Shown: positions 25,401-32,099, counted from the first letter of the stretch. The stretch is 64,000 nucleotides of DNA from Limnomonas spitsbergensis (GCA_037349105.1 JAYJMM010000084.1:1054001-1118000); one strand, 5' to 3'. Made by a program: numbers and translations. Notes: generated by a model not told the origin, from the letters alone.

Positions 25401-28400
25401 CCTGTCGGACAATCGGCTGTCGCTTCCGCCGGGGAGCTGATAATTATTCTTAACTCTTCAAAATTAGCGGCCCCTGCTGCTGCCGCCGCCGCCGCCGCTG
25501 CCTAGTCCCCCTATTCCCCCCTCAACCCTTAACCCTTTACATCCAAAACCCGCAACCCGCCGCCGCCAATCCCTCACATTCTGGCACTCCTGCTGAGATA
25601 TGTACCCCTGCCCACAGTTGGACCCCTAGTGATGCGCGCCTTTTATTGAGGTATGGAGGCGCGAAGCCACGTCGGACGTCTGGCGCCAAATGTCTGAGTG
25701 GCTTAGCGCCTCCATACTTCCTAGCACCTTCTGTACACTGAAGCCCCCTTGATGTGACATGTGCCATTTATCCTGAACCTCCTCGATAGGTGGCCTCTGC
25801 CAGTCTCTCTAATTTATGCGAAGCTCCTGACGTGATGTGTCCCTCCTGAAGGCTGAGGCCCCCCTGACGCGATGGGTTATTTATCCCAAGACTCCCAACA
25901 ATGGGTGGCCTCTGCCGTACTAAGCTTCATGTGTTAAATTGTGTGCAAAGCCCCCTGTAGCGATGTGCTCCCCACCCTGAAGTCCCTTCCTGAGATGTAC
26001 GCAGAGTTGTGCAATTGCTGTTATTCATAAATCATGCTAGTAATGACGGTCCTCTACTGCTTAGAGTAGCTGACTTTGACTTGAAATTACGGTGACTGCA
26101 ACTCAGCCACAGTAAGGACCGTAATCGGCACAGCATCGGATGCATGCCTGGCACGCTCCCTGCTCCAACTTGGACAGGTGCCCGGTGCACTTGTATCCGA
26201 TGTCTAGTCTCAAGCCCCTTCTCTGTGATTTGCACCACATGCGCTCCCTGCTCCTGCTGCAACGCGTACCTGAGCCCTAGACCCTGGGATATGCCTGAAA
26301 CCTAATCCCTGCCATGTGTACTGGGTGCAGGCTGAAGGCTGCGCGGCGCGAGCGTGAGCTGGACGTGCCCTCGCTCGGGGGACACGCGGACACCCTGGAC
26401 ATGAGCGCCATAGGCGCCAAGTACTTGCAATACAAGGAGGTGCGTACCTAGGTTAGGGTTAAAGTTTTAGGGTCCAGGGTTCAGGGTACTAAAGTAGGCG
26501 CCAAGTACTTGCCATACAAGGAGGTGCGTGCCAGGCCAAACAGCGCACGCACGTGTGGGATAAAGGTTTGGGGTTTGTCCGCACAGCGCACGCCTGGATG
26601 TGGGCTTGGGGGGGGGGGGGGCGCTCAGCACACGCCTGGATGTGGGTTTGAGAGGGGGGTCGCTCAGCACATTCCTGGATGTTTTGGTTTGAGGGGGGGC
26701 CGCTCAGCGCACGCCTGGATGTGGGTTTGAGGGGGGGTCGCTCAGCGCACGCCTGGATGTGGGTTTGAGGGGGGGTTGCTCAGCGCACGCCTGGATGTGG
26801 GTTTGAGGGGGGGTCGCTCAGCGCACGCCTGGATGTGGGTTTGAGGGGGGGTTGCTCAGCGCACGCCTGGATGTGGGTTTGAGGGGGGGTCGCTCAGCGC
26901 ACGCCTGAATGTGGGTTTGAGGGGGGGTTGCTCAGCGCACGCCTGGATGTTTTGGTTTGAGGGGGGTTGCTCAGCGCATGCCTGGATGTGGGTTTGGAGT
27001 TTAGCCGCGCTGCCAACGCATGTATGTGGGTTTGAGGTTTGCATAAACCCTAAACCCTTTTTCTATAGTCCCCCCCCTCGTAATGCCCTACCCTATGTCC
27101 AATCACGCAGGCGATGTGGCTGAGGCAGGACGATGCTGATGACCCCCAGGAAGCTGTGGAGATAAGCTTCGGCGGCGAGGCTCGGTGGCACTTCAGCCCC
27201 GCGCTGAACCCGCACGCGGTCACGTGGGAGGAGGAGGGCGAGCAGCATGCACCACGGGCCGCACCGGTGAGAGGAGGAGCGGGCCGCGTGGATGGCGAAC
27301 GGACAATAATGAGATCACCGGCAGGGTTAAGGGTTGTATATAATATAGAAGGGAGAAGCGGAACCCTGAACCCTGAACCCTGCCGGAACCTCTTAATCAT
27401 GCACTGGGCGTGTGAGGAACCCTTTAAACCCTTGACCTGAGACTAGGAAGTGGAGCCCTAAACCCTTGACCTGAGACTAGGAAGTGGCGCCCTAAACCCT
27501 TGACCTGAGACTAGGAAGTGGAGCCCCAAACCCTTGACCTGAGACTAGGAAGTGGAGCCCTAAACCCTTGACCTGAGACTAGGAAGTGGAGCCCTAAACC
27601 CTTGACCTGAGACTAGGAAGTGGCGCCCTAAACCCTTGACCTGAGACTAGGAAGTGCAGCCCTAAACCCTTGACCTGAGACTAGGAAGCGGCGCCCTAAA
27701 CCCTTGACCTGAGACTAGGAAGTGCAGCCCTAAACCCTTGACCTGAGACTAGGAAGTGGCGCCCTAAACCCCTGACCTGAGACTAGGAAGTGGCGCCCTA
27801 AACCCTTGACCTGAGACTAGGAAGTGCAGCCCTAAACCCTTGACCTGAGACTAGGAAGCGGCGCCCTAAACCCTTGACCTAAGACTAGGAAGTGGCGCCC
27901 TAAACCCTTGACCTGAGACTAGGAAGTGGCGCCCTAAACCCCTGACCTGAGACTAGGAAGTGGCGCCCTAAACCCTTGACCTGAGACTAGGAAGTGGCGC
28001 CCTAAACCCTTGACCTGAGACTAGGAAGTGGCGCCCTAAACCCTTGACCTGAGACTAGGAAGTGGCGCCCTAAACCCTAGACCTGAGACTAGGAAGCGGC
28101 GCCCTAAACCCTTGACCTGAGACTAGGAAGTGGAGCCCTAAACCCTAGACCTGAGACTAGGAAGCGGAGCCCTGAGCCCTTGACCTGAGACTAGGAAGCG
28201 GCGCCCTAAACCCTTGACCTGAGACTAGGAAGTGGCGCCCTAAACCCTTGACCTGAGACTAGGAAGTGGCGCCCTAAACCCCTGACCTGAGACTAGGAAG
28301 TGGCGCCCTAAACCCTTGACCTGAGACTAGGAAGTGCAGCCCTAAACCCTTGACCTGAGACTAGGAAGTGGCGCCCTAAACCCCTGACCTGGGACTAGGA

Positions 28401-29154
28401 AGTGGCGCCCTAAACCCTTGATCTGAGACTAGGAAGTGGAGCCCTAAACCCTTGACCTGAGACTAGGAAGTGGCGCCCTAAACCCTTGACCTGAGACTAG
28501 GAAGTGGCGCCCTAAACCCTAGACCTGAGACTAGGAAGCGGCGCCCTAAACCCTTGACCTGAGACTAGGAAGTGGAGCCCTAAACCCTAGACCTGAGACT
28601 AGGAAGCGGAGCCCTGAGCCCTAAGCTGAAACTAGGAAGCGGCGCCCTAAACCCTTGACCTGAGACTAGGAAGTGGCGCCCTAAACCCTTGACCTGAGAC
28701 TAGGAAGTGGCGCCCTAAACCCCTGACCTGAGACTAGGAAGTGGCGCCCTAAACCCTTGACCTGAGACTAGGAAGTGCAGCCCTAAACCCTTGACCTGAG
28801 ACTAGGAAGTGGCGCCCTAAACCCCTGACCTGGGACTAGGAAGTGGCGCCCTAAACCCTTGATCTGAGACTAGGAAGTGGAGCCCTAAACCCTTGACCTG
28901 AGACTAGGAAGTGGCGCCCTAAACCCTTGACCTGAGACTAGGAAGTGGAGCCCTAAACCCTAGACCTGAGACTAGGAAGCGGCGCCCTAAACCCTTGACC
29001 TGAGACTAGGAAGTGGAGCCCTAAACCCTAGACCTGAGACTAGGAAGCGGAGCCCTGAGCCCTAAGCTGAAACTAGGGACGTGGAGCCTCAGCTCCGCAG
29101 GCCAGTGAGAGGAGCGGCCCCACATTCGACAGCGGGGGTACCGCTTTCAGATAG
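1765..29154 (+). CDS. four-domain voltage-gated cation channel alpha subunit, 5' partial (domain II to C-terminus)
   Basis: Pore-forming channel of the CaV/NaV/NALCN superfamily, expected to pass cations across the plasma or ciliary membrane on depolarisation. Exons I can splice: 1765-1928, 2919-3114, 3650-3746, 4240-4414, 5192-6365, 6649-8576, 8889-9198, 9790-9898, 10638-10828, 11327-11416, 12362-12624, 13094-13277, 15258-15325, 16182-16340, 16935-17112, 17528-17608, 17873-17944, 19180-19257, 19882-20034, 20564-20659, 22152-22366, 23786-23902, 24295-24398, 25183-25330, 26331-26439, 27111-27266, 29101-29154. All have GT donors and AG acceptors, and codon phase is kept across every join (about 2220 codons). 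S4 segments with arginine every third residue, pore loops, a III-IV linker with a GQQ.W motif, and an IQ motif identify the family. Domain I is missing because the window starts inside the gene. A CaV-type calcium channel is most likely; NALCN/Cch1-like selectivity is possible because the filter residues are unusual. Confidence 0.93.
2611..2905 (+). repeat. tandem copies of the next exon's acceptor, plus one pseudo-exon
   Basis: The words tgtactgcctgtcccg recur about six times before the true acceptor at 2917-2918. The copy at about 2801-2885 extends 70 bases into exon sequence (gcag|gtacctgaacagc... gatgatgtccagcttcgc) and keeps an AG acceptor, but it has an early in-frame TAG. It is a decayed duplicate of the start of exon 2919-3114. 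Confidence 0.85.
3247..3600 (+). repeat. ctgttgctgt-rich tract and pseudo-copy of exon 3650
   Basis: 3247-3500 is a simple degenerate tract of ctg/ttgctgtttctg words. At about 3540-3592 a copy of the next exon (cctcaaccttgtgaattatcagagccagtggggcgctgt) precedes the real one at 3650 by about 110 bases. It lacks the AG acceptor (acaaatcc instead of gcagattc), so the true exon should win. Confidence 0.8.
3747..4239 (+). repeat. intron made of donor-side and acceptor-side exon-edge copies
   Basis: The first half (3747-3870) repeats the exon end and donor (tggatcctaattg|gtgagt) at least four times, for example gtggatcctgattagtgagtc. The second half (3890-4200) holds four degenerate copies of the start of exon 4240 (aagtacaactacaccgcg, aagaacatgtgcatcacg, aagtatggctgcatcgtg, catatacatttgcatcgc), each with a pyrimidine tract in front. 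Confidence 0.85.
4415..4600 (+). repeat. 43-bp tandem repeat, about 4 copies
   Basis: Units around ccgtatcgtgctaccttgg + cagtacaatccggctaatcc repeat at about 43-bp spacing just downstream of the donor at 4415. A separate copy of the exon end and donor (ggtggctctgtgaggtgagc) sits at about 4769-4788. Confidence 0.85.
4618..4760 (-). mobile_element. dispersed intronic repeat, copy 1
   Basis: Read on the minus strand it matches copies at 12755-12925, 14898-15070 and 19636-19810: a core like cgattggtggccaaagtagc, then atggctgaccataaat, preceded by ggcaggccgccaaaggcc. There is no coding capacity. It is probably a short non-autonomous element of unknown class. Confidence 0.7.
4796..5035 (+). pseudogene. 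duplicate of loop exon segment 7615-7850
   Basis: The translation starts MGMSSQRVE and continues through TTTSSRPMSAATLASAAGS to SEEATTSGQR, nearly identical to the coding segment at 7615-7850 in exon 6649-8576. Here it lies inside the intron 4415-5191, after a copy of the donor, and has no obvious splice frame. I read it as a segmental duplicate. A cassette exon cannot be excluded. Confidence 0.7.
5192..9898 (+). CDS. channel II-III cytoplasmic loop (4 exons, about 1170 residues)
   Basis: Exons 5192-6365 (391 codons), 6649-8576 (643), 8889-9198 (103) and 9790-9898 (36) join in phase between domain II S6 and domain III S1. The protein is low-complexity, rich in Ser, Ala, Pro, Gly and Arg, with no membrane segment or domain I recognise. 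A block of about 105 residues (..GSKNAEWHPIPDPLAPPPP.. to ..EGLDRMLAAS) is encoded twice, at the end of the first exon and the start of the second. Toward the end are an acidic stretch (SGSSSDEEVEANVSSPEE) and a polybasic RKKRRKKR. Most animal CaV II-III loops are several times shorter. This is probably a regulatory, phosphorylatable or scaffold-binding loop; function is inferred only. Confidence 0.75.
6009..6958 (+). repeat. tandem duplicated exon segment (B and B')
   Basis: 6009-6345 and 6649-6958 are near-identical (caacatcaaccgttcgtcgg etc.), spaced about 635 bp. Both copies are open in the loop frame, and the intron between them (6366-6648) has a donor GAG|gtgggg and an acceptor ccacag, phase 0 on both sides. 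The mRNA would therefore carry the block twice. Confidence 0.85.
6346..6640 (+). repeat. intron segment C, duplicated at 8557-8855
   Basis: From gggagccgacatgaggtggg through ttttttattacactttttat to ctaatttgacatcctgttcc, this segment matches 8557-8855 nearly base for base. Both copies begin at an exon end and donor and fill the following intron. The upstream set (B plus C) looks like a duplicate of the downstream set (B' ... C') with about 1.6 kb deleted between B and C. Confidence 0.85.
8557..8855 (+). repeat. intron segment C' (donor and start of intron 8577-8888)
   Basis: Second copy of the segment described at 6346-6640. Here the donor is ATGAG|gtgggg in phase 2, one reading phase different from the upstream copy, and the next acceptor is ctccag|gcgccg at 8888. 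Confidence 0.85.
9899..10637 (+). repeat. intron with one donor-side and three acceptor-side exon-edge copies
   Basis: A donor copy gcccattgagggtgacc lies at about 10101. Acceptor copies lie at about 10205, 10330 and 10500, each a version of cccaggct + cgggtctcacgctctggtac followed by tttgacgag-like sequence, ahead of the true acceptor at 10636-10637. The rest is ctaaaccc-type text. Confidence 0.85.
10638..16340 (+). CDS. channel domain III and S6 (6 exons)
   Basis: 10638-10828 encodes S1 (FDYTLFVIIILNCTAMALEG). 11327-11416 encodes S2 (VAFVVIFGVEAVMKIFAF). 12362-12624 encodes S3, S4 (LRALRAIKPLRMLTRSAGMR) and S5 (VSIVLIIFFFIFAILGTQLF). 13094-13277 encodes a Cys-containing turret and the pore, with filter candidate VATLNGYTPTMM. 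15258-15325 and 16182-16340 encode the pore exit and S6 (VVAFCLLNLYVGVIFSQF), then the start of the III-IV linker (LTGGQQEWSEL). The S4 proline-leucine pattern (KPLRM) is typical of domain III. The residue aligned with the selectivity glutamate is Asn. The reading phases agree at all joins. Confidence 0.9.
11095..11326 (+). repeat. acceptor-side copies of exon 11327
   Basis: Two degenerate copies precede the exon: catggttgcatttgtcatca at about 11104 and cgcttcaggttgtgttggcc at about 11215. The second keeps the ttcag|gtt acceptor. Confidence 0.8.
11417..12361 (+). repeat. intron with donor-side and acceptor-side copies
   Basis: Copies of the exon end lie at about 11481-11538 (aagatctttgcgttcacg ... 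accaaccag|gtgcgc, a near-perfect donor), 11609 and 11745. A 26-bp piece (ataaagaggagggggcaacg) is repeated in tandem at 11660-11735. Two copies of the next acceptor (ccacag|gttgactttatc, cctcag|gtcaacttcatc) precede the true one at 12361. Confidence 0.8.
12680..12990 (+). repeat. two decoy copies of exon end and donor
   Basis: catggggctgatgtacaggtg occurs at the true exon end (donor after 12624) and again at about 12697 and 12955, each with an intact cag|gtgcg donor. The dispersed repeat copy 2 lies between the last two. Confidence 0.9.
12755..12925 (+). mobile_element. dispersed intronic repeat, copy 2
   Basis: ggccacattgggaccaaacc, then actggtctaagattggtggc, then agcatggctggccacaaatg and a tail with catgtagctgagg. 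Same family as 4618-4760, 14898-15070 and 19636-19810. Confidence 0.75.
13278..13580 (+). repeat. three copies of the domain III pore exon end
   Basis: The exon end ggctacacgccgacgatgat + gctg|gtgcgc is echoed at about 13358 (gctgcatgccgatgagga), 13431 (ggctacgcgccgattagg) and 13505 (agctacaagccgatgagc), roughly 75 bp apart. Aaacct/taaccc text lies between copies. Confidence 0.85.
13687..14702 (+). mobile_element. zinc-finger-encoding transposable repeat, copy 1
   Basis: About 1 kb inside the intron 13278-15257, bounded by imperfect inverted ends (left caagcgaggggggggcaaaa, right ttttgcccccccctcgttta). An inverted second copy, interrupted by another element, lies at about 51945-54225. The strand is set by the small zinc-finger reading frame. 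A non-autonomous DNA transposon related to BED-finger families is possible. I see no transposase core. Confidence 0.7.
14111..14263 (+). CDS. small CxxC...HxxxxxC zinc-finger ORF in the repeat (50 aa)
   Basis: The reading frame starts ATGAATGAA at 14111 and ends TGA at 14261-14263. It contains CGRCGK near residues 7-12 and RRHQNGREC near residues 23-31, so C7, C10, H25 and C31 could bind zinc like a BED or C2HC finger. In the other copy of the repeat the histidine is replaced by tyrosine, so that copy is broken. A fragment of a transposase N-terminus is my best guess; an independent peptide is unlikely. Confidence 0.45.
   Translation: MNEPITCGRCGKVLKSADPANVRRHQNGRECMVASAVARGSGAITTLITC
14898..15070 (+). 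mobile_element. dispersed intronic repeat, copy 3
   Basis: gattgggaccaagccagggt, then gcctacgactggtggctaag, then gcagcatggctggccacaaa, ending in a (tgtagctga) tail. A homopolymer C tract interrupts it. Confidence 0.75.
15326..16181 (+). repeat. four decoy copies of the domain III S6 acceptor
   Basis: Versions of cctag|gtatgtcggctttgtg + tttgtggtggccttctgcct occur at about 15704, 15824, 15948 and 16056, about 110-120 bp apart, before the real exon at 16182. Three of the four keep the tag|gt acceptor. 15360-15600 is a dense aaacccttgaccct tract. Confidence 0.9.
16341..16600 (+). repeat. two donor-side copies of the III-IV linker exon end
   Basis: ggggggcagcaggagtggtc (about 16426) and gggggcagcaggattcgcct (about 16553) echo the exon end (gggggccagcaggagtggtc). 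The first is followed by gtttgagtgagtc like the true donor. Confidence 0.85.
16730..16805 (+). repeat. tgtagctga-type tail fragment
   Basis: A run of ttgtagctga/aatagctaaa words resembling the 3' tail of the dispersed intronic repeat. A similar run lies at 23700-23765. It is too degenerate to call as a copy. Confidence 0.4.
16935..22366 (+). CDS. channel III-IV linker and domain IV (7 exons)
   Basis: 16935-17112 gives the linker end (LKPNERVIVPRNPIRK) and S1. 17528-17608 gives S2 (AVYILEAILKITAQGWK). 17873-17944 gives S3 (WNKFDFTLVMLVFLEFALS). 19180-19257 gives S4 (FIRALRVLRAQKLLRLLL). 19882-20034 gives S5. 20564-20659 gives the pore helix and filter candidate RIATYDNWFDIM. 22152-22366 gives S6 (YILIVAIILVNLFTAVIIE) and the start of the C-tail. 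The linker and its NP.R motif are what fix the domain numbering. The residue aligned with the selectivity glutamate is Asp. Confidence 0.92.
17113..17527 (+). repeat. two decoy copies of exon end and donor
   Basis: cctgctggcagagcag|gt occurs at the true donor and again at about 17205-17223 and 17316-17333, each with an intact donor (gtgtgc, gtaaac). Confidence 0.9.
17609..17800 (+). repeat. four short copies of the S2 exon end; one acceptor copy
   Basis: tggaagctgtactggctg recurs as ggaagctgtactgcctgatg, ggaagctgcatgattatg, ggaaactgtactatctgatg and ggaagctgtactgcctg at 17629-17735. A copy of the next acceptor (aaggatgactgaaacaag) is at about 17778. Confidence 0.85.
17945..19179 (+). repeat. 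intron that is a tandem array of the exon-exon junction, about 13 copies
   Basis: Upstream exon end: ctgtccaacctgcag. Downstream exon start: gtcaacttcatccg. Sequence resembling the two joined together recurs across the whole intron at about 18084, 18165, 18228, 18312, 18384, 18470, 18545, 18650, 18770, 18900 and 19018, plus both borders. Examples are tgtccgacctgtaggtcggc and tgtccaacctgcaggtcaac. Spacing is mostly 70-130 bp. Splicing from the first copy's GT to the last copy's AG restores one junction, the signature of an intron born by tandem duplication. Confidence 0.88.
19258..19560 (+). repeat. three decoy copies of the S4 exon end
   Basis: ttgctggtcagcaacatcag + atgg|gtgag is echoed at about 19312, 19392 and 19536 (for example tgcttgtcagcaacatccga + tgg|gtgag). 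Two of the three keep the donor. Confidence 0.88.
19636..19810 (+). mobile_element. dispersed intronic repeat, copy 4
   Basis: acctttggcaggccgctcca, then cctgcaatctggggccagaa, then gtgggctggccacaccaggg, then a tail with cagctgatatgtagttgcg. It is the most diverged of the four clear copies. Confidence 0.65.
20200..20270 (+). repeat. three copies of a piece of the S5 exon
   Basis: tcggggtgtacctg from exon 19882-20034 (tatgtcggggtgtacctg) recurs in the following intron as cttggggtgtacctccg, tcggggtgtacctttg and tcggggtgtaggcctg. Confidence 0.75.
21240..22151 (+). repeat. about ten decoy copies of the S6 acceptor
   Basis: ccgcacag|gactgtatgatgacc precedes and starts exon 22152. Versions occur at about 21263, 21397, 21478, 21547, 21622, 21701, 21780, 21860, 21908, 21983 and 22058, typically 75-85 bp apart, separated by ccctaaaccc-type text. 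At least six keep an acag|gactg acceptor. The proximal ones are almost identical to the real site. Confidence 0.92.
22400..22682 (+). repeat. three degenerate copies of the S6/C-tail exon end
   Basis: The exon end (gcgctggagcaattcgtgca + gctgtg|gtggg) is copied at about 22416-22463 (with ctgtggtgggtgg) and 22548-22605 (ctggagcagtttgtggaaca). A further copy starts at about 22650 (gaggcaatccatatacgg, compare exon gaggccatccacatccag) and runs directly into the 12-bp minisatellite. Confidence 0.88.
22683..23524. repeat. 12-bp minisatellite (gagcaggttgtg)n, about 70 copies
   Basis: Nearly perfect array with a few gagtagtttgtg and gagtaggttgtg units. The unit differs by one base from gagcagtttgtg in the adjacent exon copy, itself derived from the coding run for EQFV in exon 22152-22366. 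Because 12 is a multiple of three, several frames stay open (CGAG, SRLW, LLHN repeats). These are not proteins. Confidence 0.95.
23700..23765 (+). repeat. tgtagctga-type tail fragment
   Basis: ttgtagctaaagtgttgctg and actgtagctggagc resemble the tail of the dispersed intronic repeat, just before the acceptor at 23784-23785. Confidence 0.4.
23786..29154 (+). CDS. channel C-terminal tail with EF-hand-like and IQ motifs (6 exons)
   Basis: 23786-23902 encodes CFDDGTGTITPKDLESLL and PPLGLG, the degenerate EF-hand and PPLG turn found after S6 in CaV/NaV channels. 24295-24398 encodes the following TFHKTAFELVKR segment. 25183-25330 encodes the pre-IQ region and an IQ motif (VVVMRIQKRWRIRVRS), expected to bind calmodulin. 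26331-26439 and 27111-27266 encode a charged tail. 29101-29154 gives ASERSGPTFDSGGTAFR and a TAG stop, in phase 0 from the previous exon. An alternative last exon lies at 29825-30070. Confidence 0.85.
23903..24294 (+). repeat. intron with a decoy donor copy and G-rich tract
   Basis: gcaaggacgtgctcag|gtgtgtgag at about 23994-24016 copies the exon end and donor at 23889-23909. The following 24018-24130 is a run of gggggagagg words with potential G-quadruplex character on the sense strand. Confidence 0.75.
24960..25182 (+). repeat. acceptor-side pseudo-copy of exon 25183 and a gaaccttggacct run
   Basis: caggtgccgttaagtcctagc + ctcagacaatgatgaaacc at about 24989-25028 copies the exon start (caggtgctgtgaattccc + agcttgagacgatgatgaaac). 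Between the two is a 20-bp-scale tandem run of cctgaaccatggaccttgaa words. Confidence 0.8.
25331..26330 (+). other. intron, about 1 kb, no gene seen
   Basis: Contains a gccgccgccgccgctg tract at about 25480-25500 and repeated fragments around cctcctgacgcgatg / cccctgtagcgatgtg (25740-26000). Nothing is coding or recognisable. Confidence 0.5.
26455..27040. repeat. decoy donor copy followed by ~38-41-bp minisatellite, about 11 copies
   Basis: ggcgccaagtacttgccata + caaggag|gtgcgtgcc at about 26498-26532 copies the exon end and donor after 26439. It is followed by an array of cagcgcacgcctggatgtgg + gtttgagggggggtcgct units to about 27040. Confidence 0.9.
27423..29085. repeat. 34-bp telomere-like minisatellite, about 49 copies, with higher-order structure
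   Basis: Unit ccctaaacccttgacctgag + actaggaagtggcg (34 bp), containing the plant-type telomeric word CCCTAAACCC. Marker variants (gagccctgagcccta, aagctgaaactagg) recur about 442 bp apart near 28170, 28610 and 29055, showing a 13-unit higher-order duplication. It fills the intron before the last channel exon and ends 16 bp before that exon's acceptor. Confidence 0.95.
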
Positions 29155-29279
29155 GAGCAGATATGAAGCTGCTGAACCAAATGTCCTGGTGTGTGTGTGG
29201 TATACTCGTGTTGTTTTCTTGTTTTCTTGTTTGTGTGTGTTAATGTGTTTTGATGATGTCGTGGTTGCCTTCTTATTTT

Positions 29280-29575
29280 CGTTGTTTTATTTGCACGTTG
29301 CGCCTCGTTCTGCGTCCGTCTTACAGACTCCCGGGCTAGAGCCTCACTTTCGTGGGTCCTTCGTCCCCTCAGGCGCCCTGTATGTTTAGCCTGGGCGGAA
29401 CGTGCTCGAGAAACCCGCTCTCCCCTGTGTTTGTTTCGTTGTTATATTTGCACGTTGCGCCTCGTTCTGCGGCTGTCTTACAGACTCCCGGGATGGAGCC
29501 TCTGTCCCCGGATGCGCCCTGTATATTTAGCCTGGGTGGGACGTGCTCGAGAAACCCGCTTTCCCCTGTTTGTTC
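29280..29575 (+). repeat. tandem duplication of ~150 bp
   Basis: Two copies (about 29280-29425 and 29430-29575) share ttatttgcacgttgcgcctc, ttacagactcccggg, ttagcctggg and acgtgctcgagaaacccgct. The second carries small changes. Both contain a ttacag|act acceptor-like site. Downstream of the channel stop. Confidence 0.85.
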
Positions 29576-29824
29576 TCCTCCCTTCTCCCCTCCTTTTCCT
29601 CCTGCTGCACCCTCCCTCTCTCCCCCTTTTTCCTTGCCTCTCCCCCTCTTACTTCCTTAGTGAGTCAGACAACTTGCAGAAAAACTATCATCATAATTTG
29701 TACTAACAGCACCGGTACCGGGTACCGTATTCGGATTTATTATATACAGCTACAGTCAACGAGCATGACCTGCCCCCATGTTAAATCCCCATGTTTTCTG
29801 CTGCCTGTATCTCTTCCCGCACAG

Positions 29825-30070
29825 TCTGGTTGGGGCGCGCTGAAGTCGCGCTTGTGGATGGGAGGCGCCGAGGATCCCAAGACGGTCAATCGAACAGGCC
29901 GCGGTGCCAAGGACATTCCCACCCGTCTCGTTGGATCGAACGATGGGACTGCAGGAACAGAGGTGATGTTGTCCCCCCCGTCTGTGCAGCGGGGGCAGTG
30001 GCTGCTTATGGGGAAGGACGGGGAGCTACACAGACAAGAACGTCCCAAATCTTTTGGAGGGAACTATTGA
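29825..30070 (+). CDS. candidate alternative last exon(s) of the channel gene
   Basis: The acceptor cgcacag at 29818-29824 opens phase 0, which fits direct splicing from the donor after 27266 (also phase 0). The reading frame has a coding look (SGWGALKSRLWMGG, then GRGAKDIPTRLVGSNDGTAG) and reaches a stop TGA at 30068-30070. A donor-like gag|gtgatg at 29961 could end it earlier. If used, it replaces the short 17-residue end at 29101-29154. Only transcript data can decide. Confidence 0.4.
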   Translation, partial: SGWGALKSRLWMGGAEDPKTVNRTGRGAKDIPTRLVGSNDGTAGTEVMLSPPSVQRGQWLLMGKDGELHRQERPKSFGGNY

Positions 30071-32090
30071 GGGGGCAGCCACCCGCGGGGAGATGAAGCT
30101 GGTGGACAAGAAGTCTTGGCTGGCGCTGGGCGCAGCTGTGAGGATTTTGCAAGCTCTCAGCGGGCGCGGCCGCAGAGCTTGTCTTGCAATTTCGGTGATG
30201 GGCGGGGGCGACCGGGGAATGTCTTGCATTGATGGCGCAGGGCGGTGGACCGCGGCGTGTGTCATGTTTTCTTGATGCCTGGCGGGCAGGAATGCGGAGT
30301 GCACGGCGGGCGCGACGGAGTATGTGTCATGCTGTTGGTGTGACGCGACTGTGGAGCAGCCTGCGGTATCTGGGCGAATGCAGCCTTCTATATCTGGGCG
30401 AACGCAGCCTACGGTGTCTGGGCGAACGCAGCCATTATTGAACAGGGTTTGAAGAAGCTGTTTTGACGAAGGGGTGTTCATTTTCAATCCGGATGTGTTG
30501 CACAGATGTGTGCTGTGTCAGCGAGAAAATTGTGTCCAAGGTTTCGAGGCTGGCTGGTGTAAAGCACAGCTGGCAACGGTTCGTAACAGCTGTCAAGCAA
30601 CAGCTGACAGGGTTTACTCGAGTCGCATGGCGACTTTGACTTTTAGAGTTTTAAGCCGGGAGTCGTGATGAGCTTTTTATTCATTGGAGGTTCAATAATG
30701 GAAATTGGGGACATGGGGAAGGCTCATGTGGCGCTATGACAACGGAAAGCGTCTAGTCGATGTCCGGCGACGACGGTAGATTTTAGACCAGGAAGTGGGC
30801 GACCAAGCATGCAGGGTTCGGATGTCAAAACTTGCATTTGCATGGGCACTCTGCATGAGCACTCAAGGGGCATTGGCCAGCCCATTAAACGGGATGTTAC
30901 TCGTTTTTTGTTCTCCTATCATTTCGATGATTAGGGAGTTGAATGCGCCTGGTAGGTGGGTTCAGAATGGCCGTATGGGGGATACGAGGACCGGGCTGTT
31001 TTTCGCTGTCTGGGTTTTTTTTTAGTACCCGACGCTATGTGCACGTAGGAGTCGTGTGTGCCTTTTTGGCGTGTGCAATTAAATAACAAAACCCTGAAAT
31101 CTGAATGCAAAAACGTGCAACAGTACCTGCCGTTTTTTTGCGTCTCTCATTTTTGGGTTGGGTTGTGTGCGTTGTGACTGATTTTTTCACAAATGCCCAT
31201 TCAATTCAAGAGCACAGCGCCGTGTTGATTCTCGTGGCTACGGCGGTGCCATTTGCGCCCTGGATACGTGGGGTGTTGATAGAACCAGGGGTGCAACCCT
31301 GCTTTGAACTTTGCTGCACGGGGGATATTAATTGCGAATTGTATCGCGGGTCATTGTGGGCGGATATGTTCCCCTCCTTTTGCCATTATAATTTGATTGC
31401 AGCAGAGCAGCAGAGCCGCGGCGTTACTCCACGAGCTCTGCTTTGCACTTTAGAGAATCAGCGGGATTACTGACTCGGAGCTGTCATGGACACTGGCGGC
31501 AGTTTCAAATACATGTAAATATACACGGCTTAAATGTCCAGAACCGGTACCTGTGATGTGCGTCTACCAAAAGCCAATGCATATGTTTCCCTTCCCGACC
31601 TTTCCTGATTAAATAAAGACGCCCTCAGACGTAACTGGCAAGCTTGAGTGATAACAAAATCACAGGATGTGCTTAGTGACTGGGGAAAATCAATAGGGGG
31701 TTCAGCGGGGTAGCTGCCCCTCTCAGCGCACTAGCCCCACGCAATGCCCCCCCCCTTGATGGTACGCATACGCATCAGCATGCCATAGGGGTCCAACAGT
31801 GTCGCGGCAGTAGGATGCACTGGTAGTATCACTCAAATGTACCGAACATCACTGTGCATGTAACAGAGCTGGCACATAGCAAGTGCCATGCTAATGGCAG
31901 TCAGAGATGGCAGCTAGGCTAGCACTACGATGTAACAAGCGCTCGTCAACAGTGTCCCCAACTCCCGGACTCCGCTTGCTCCCACGTAACAACCAGCGTT
32001 GACAGATACAAGAGTCAAGTTAGGGCATACTAATATAGACTGCCCTGGTTCGCACCGTACATCACTGCGCATGTACCATACATCCCAATG
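30071..32090. other. intergenic, no gene seen
   Basis: Two kilobases without a convincing reading frame on either strand. A short tandem ctgggcgaacgcagcct occurs three times at 30370-30430. A TGTAA word, the usual green-algal poly(A) signal, occurs at 31515-31519 and 31859-31863 and could serve the channel transcript, but both are far from either stop. Confidence 0.4.
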
Positions 32091-32099
32091 AGTCTTCAG

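Noticed and set aside
27423..29085. Regular 34-bp repeats as a possible CRISPR array
   Set aside because: Units are contiguous with no unique spacers, and the context is a eukaryotic intron.
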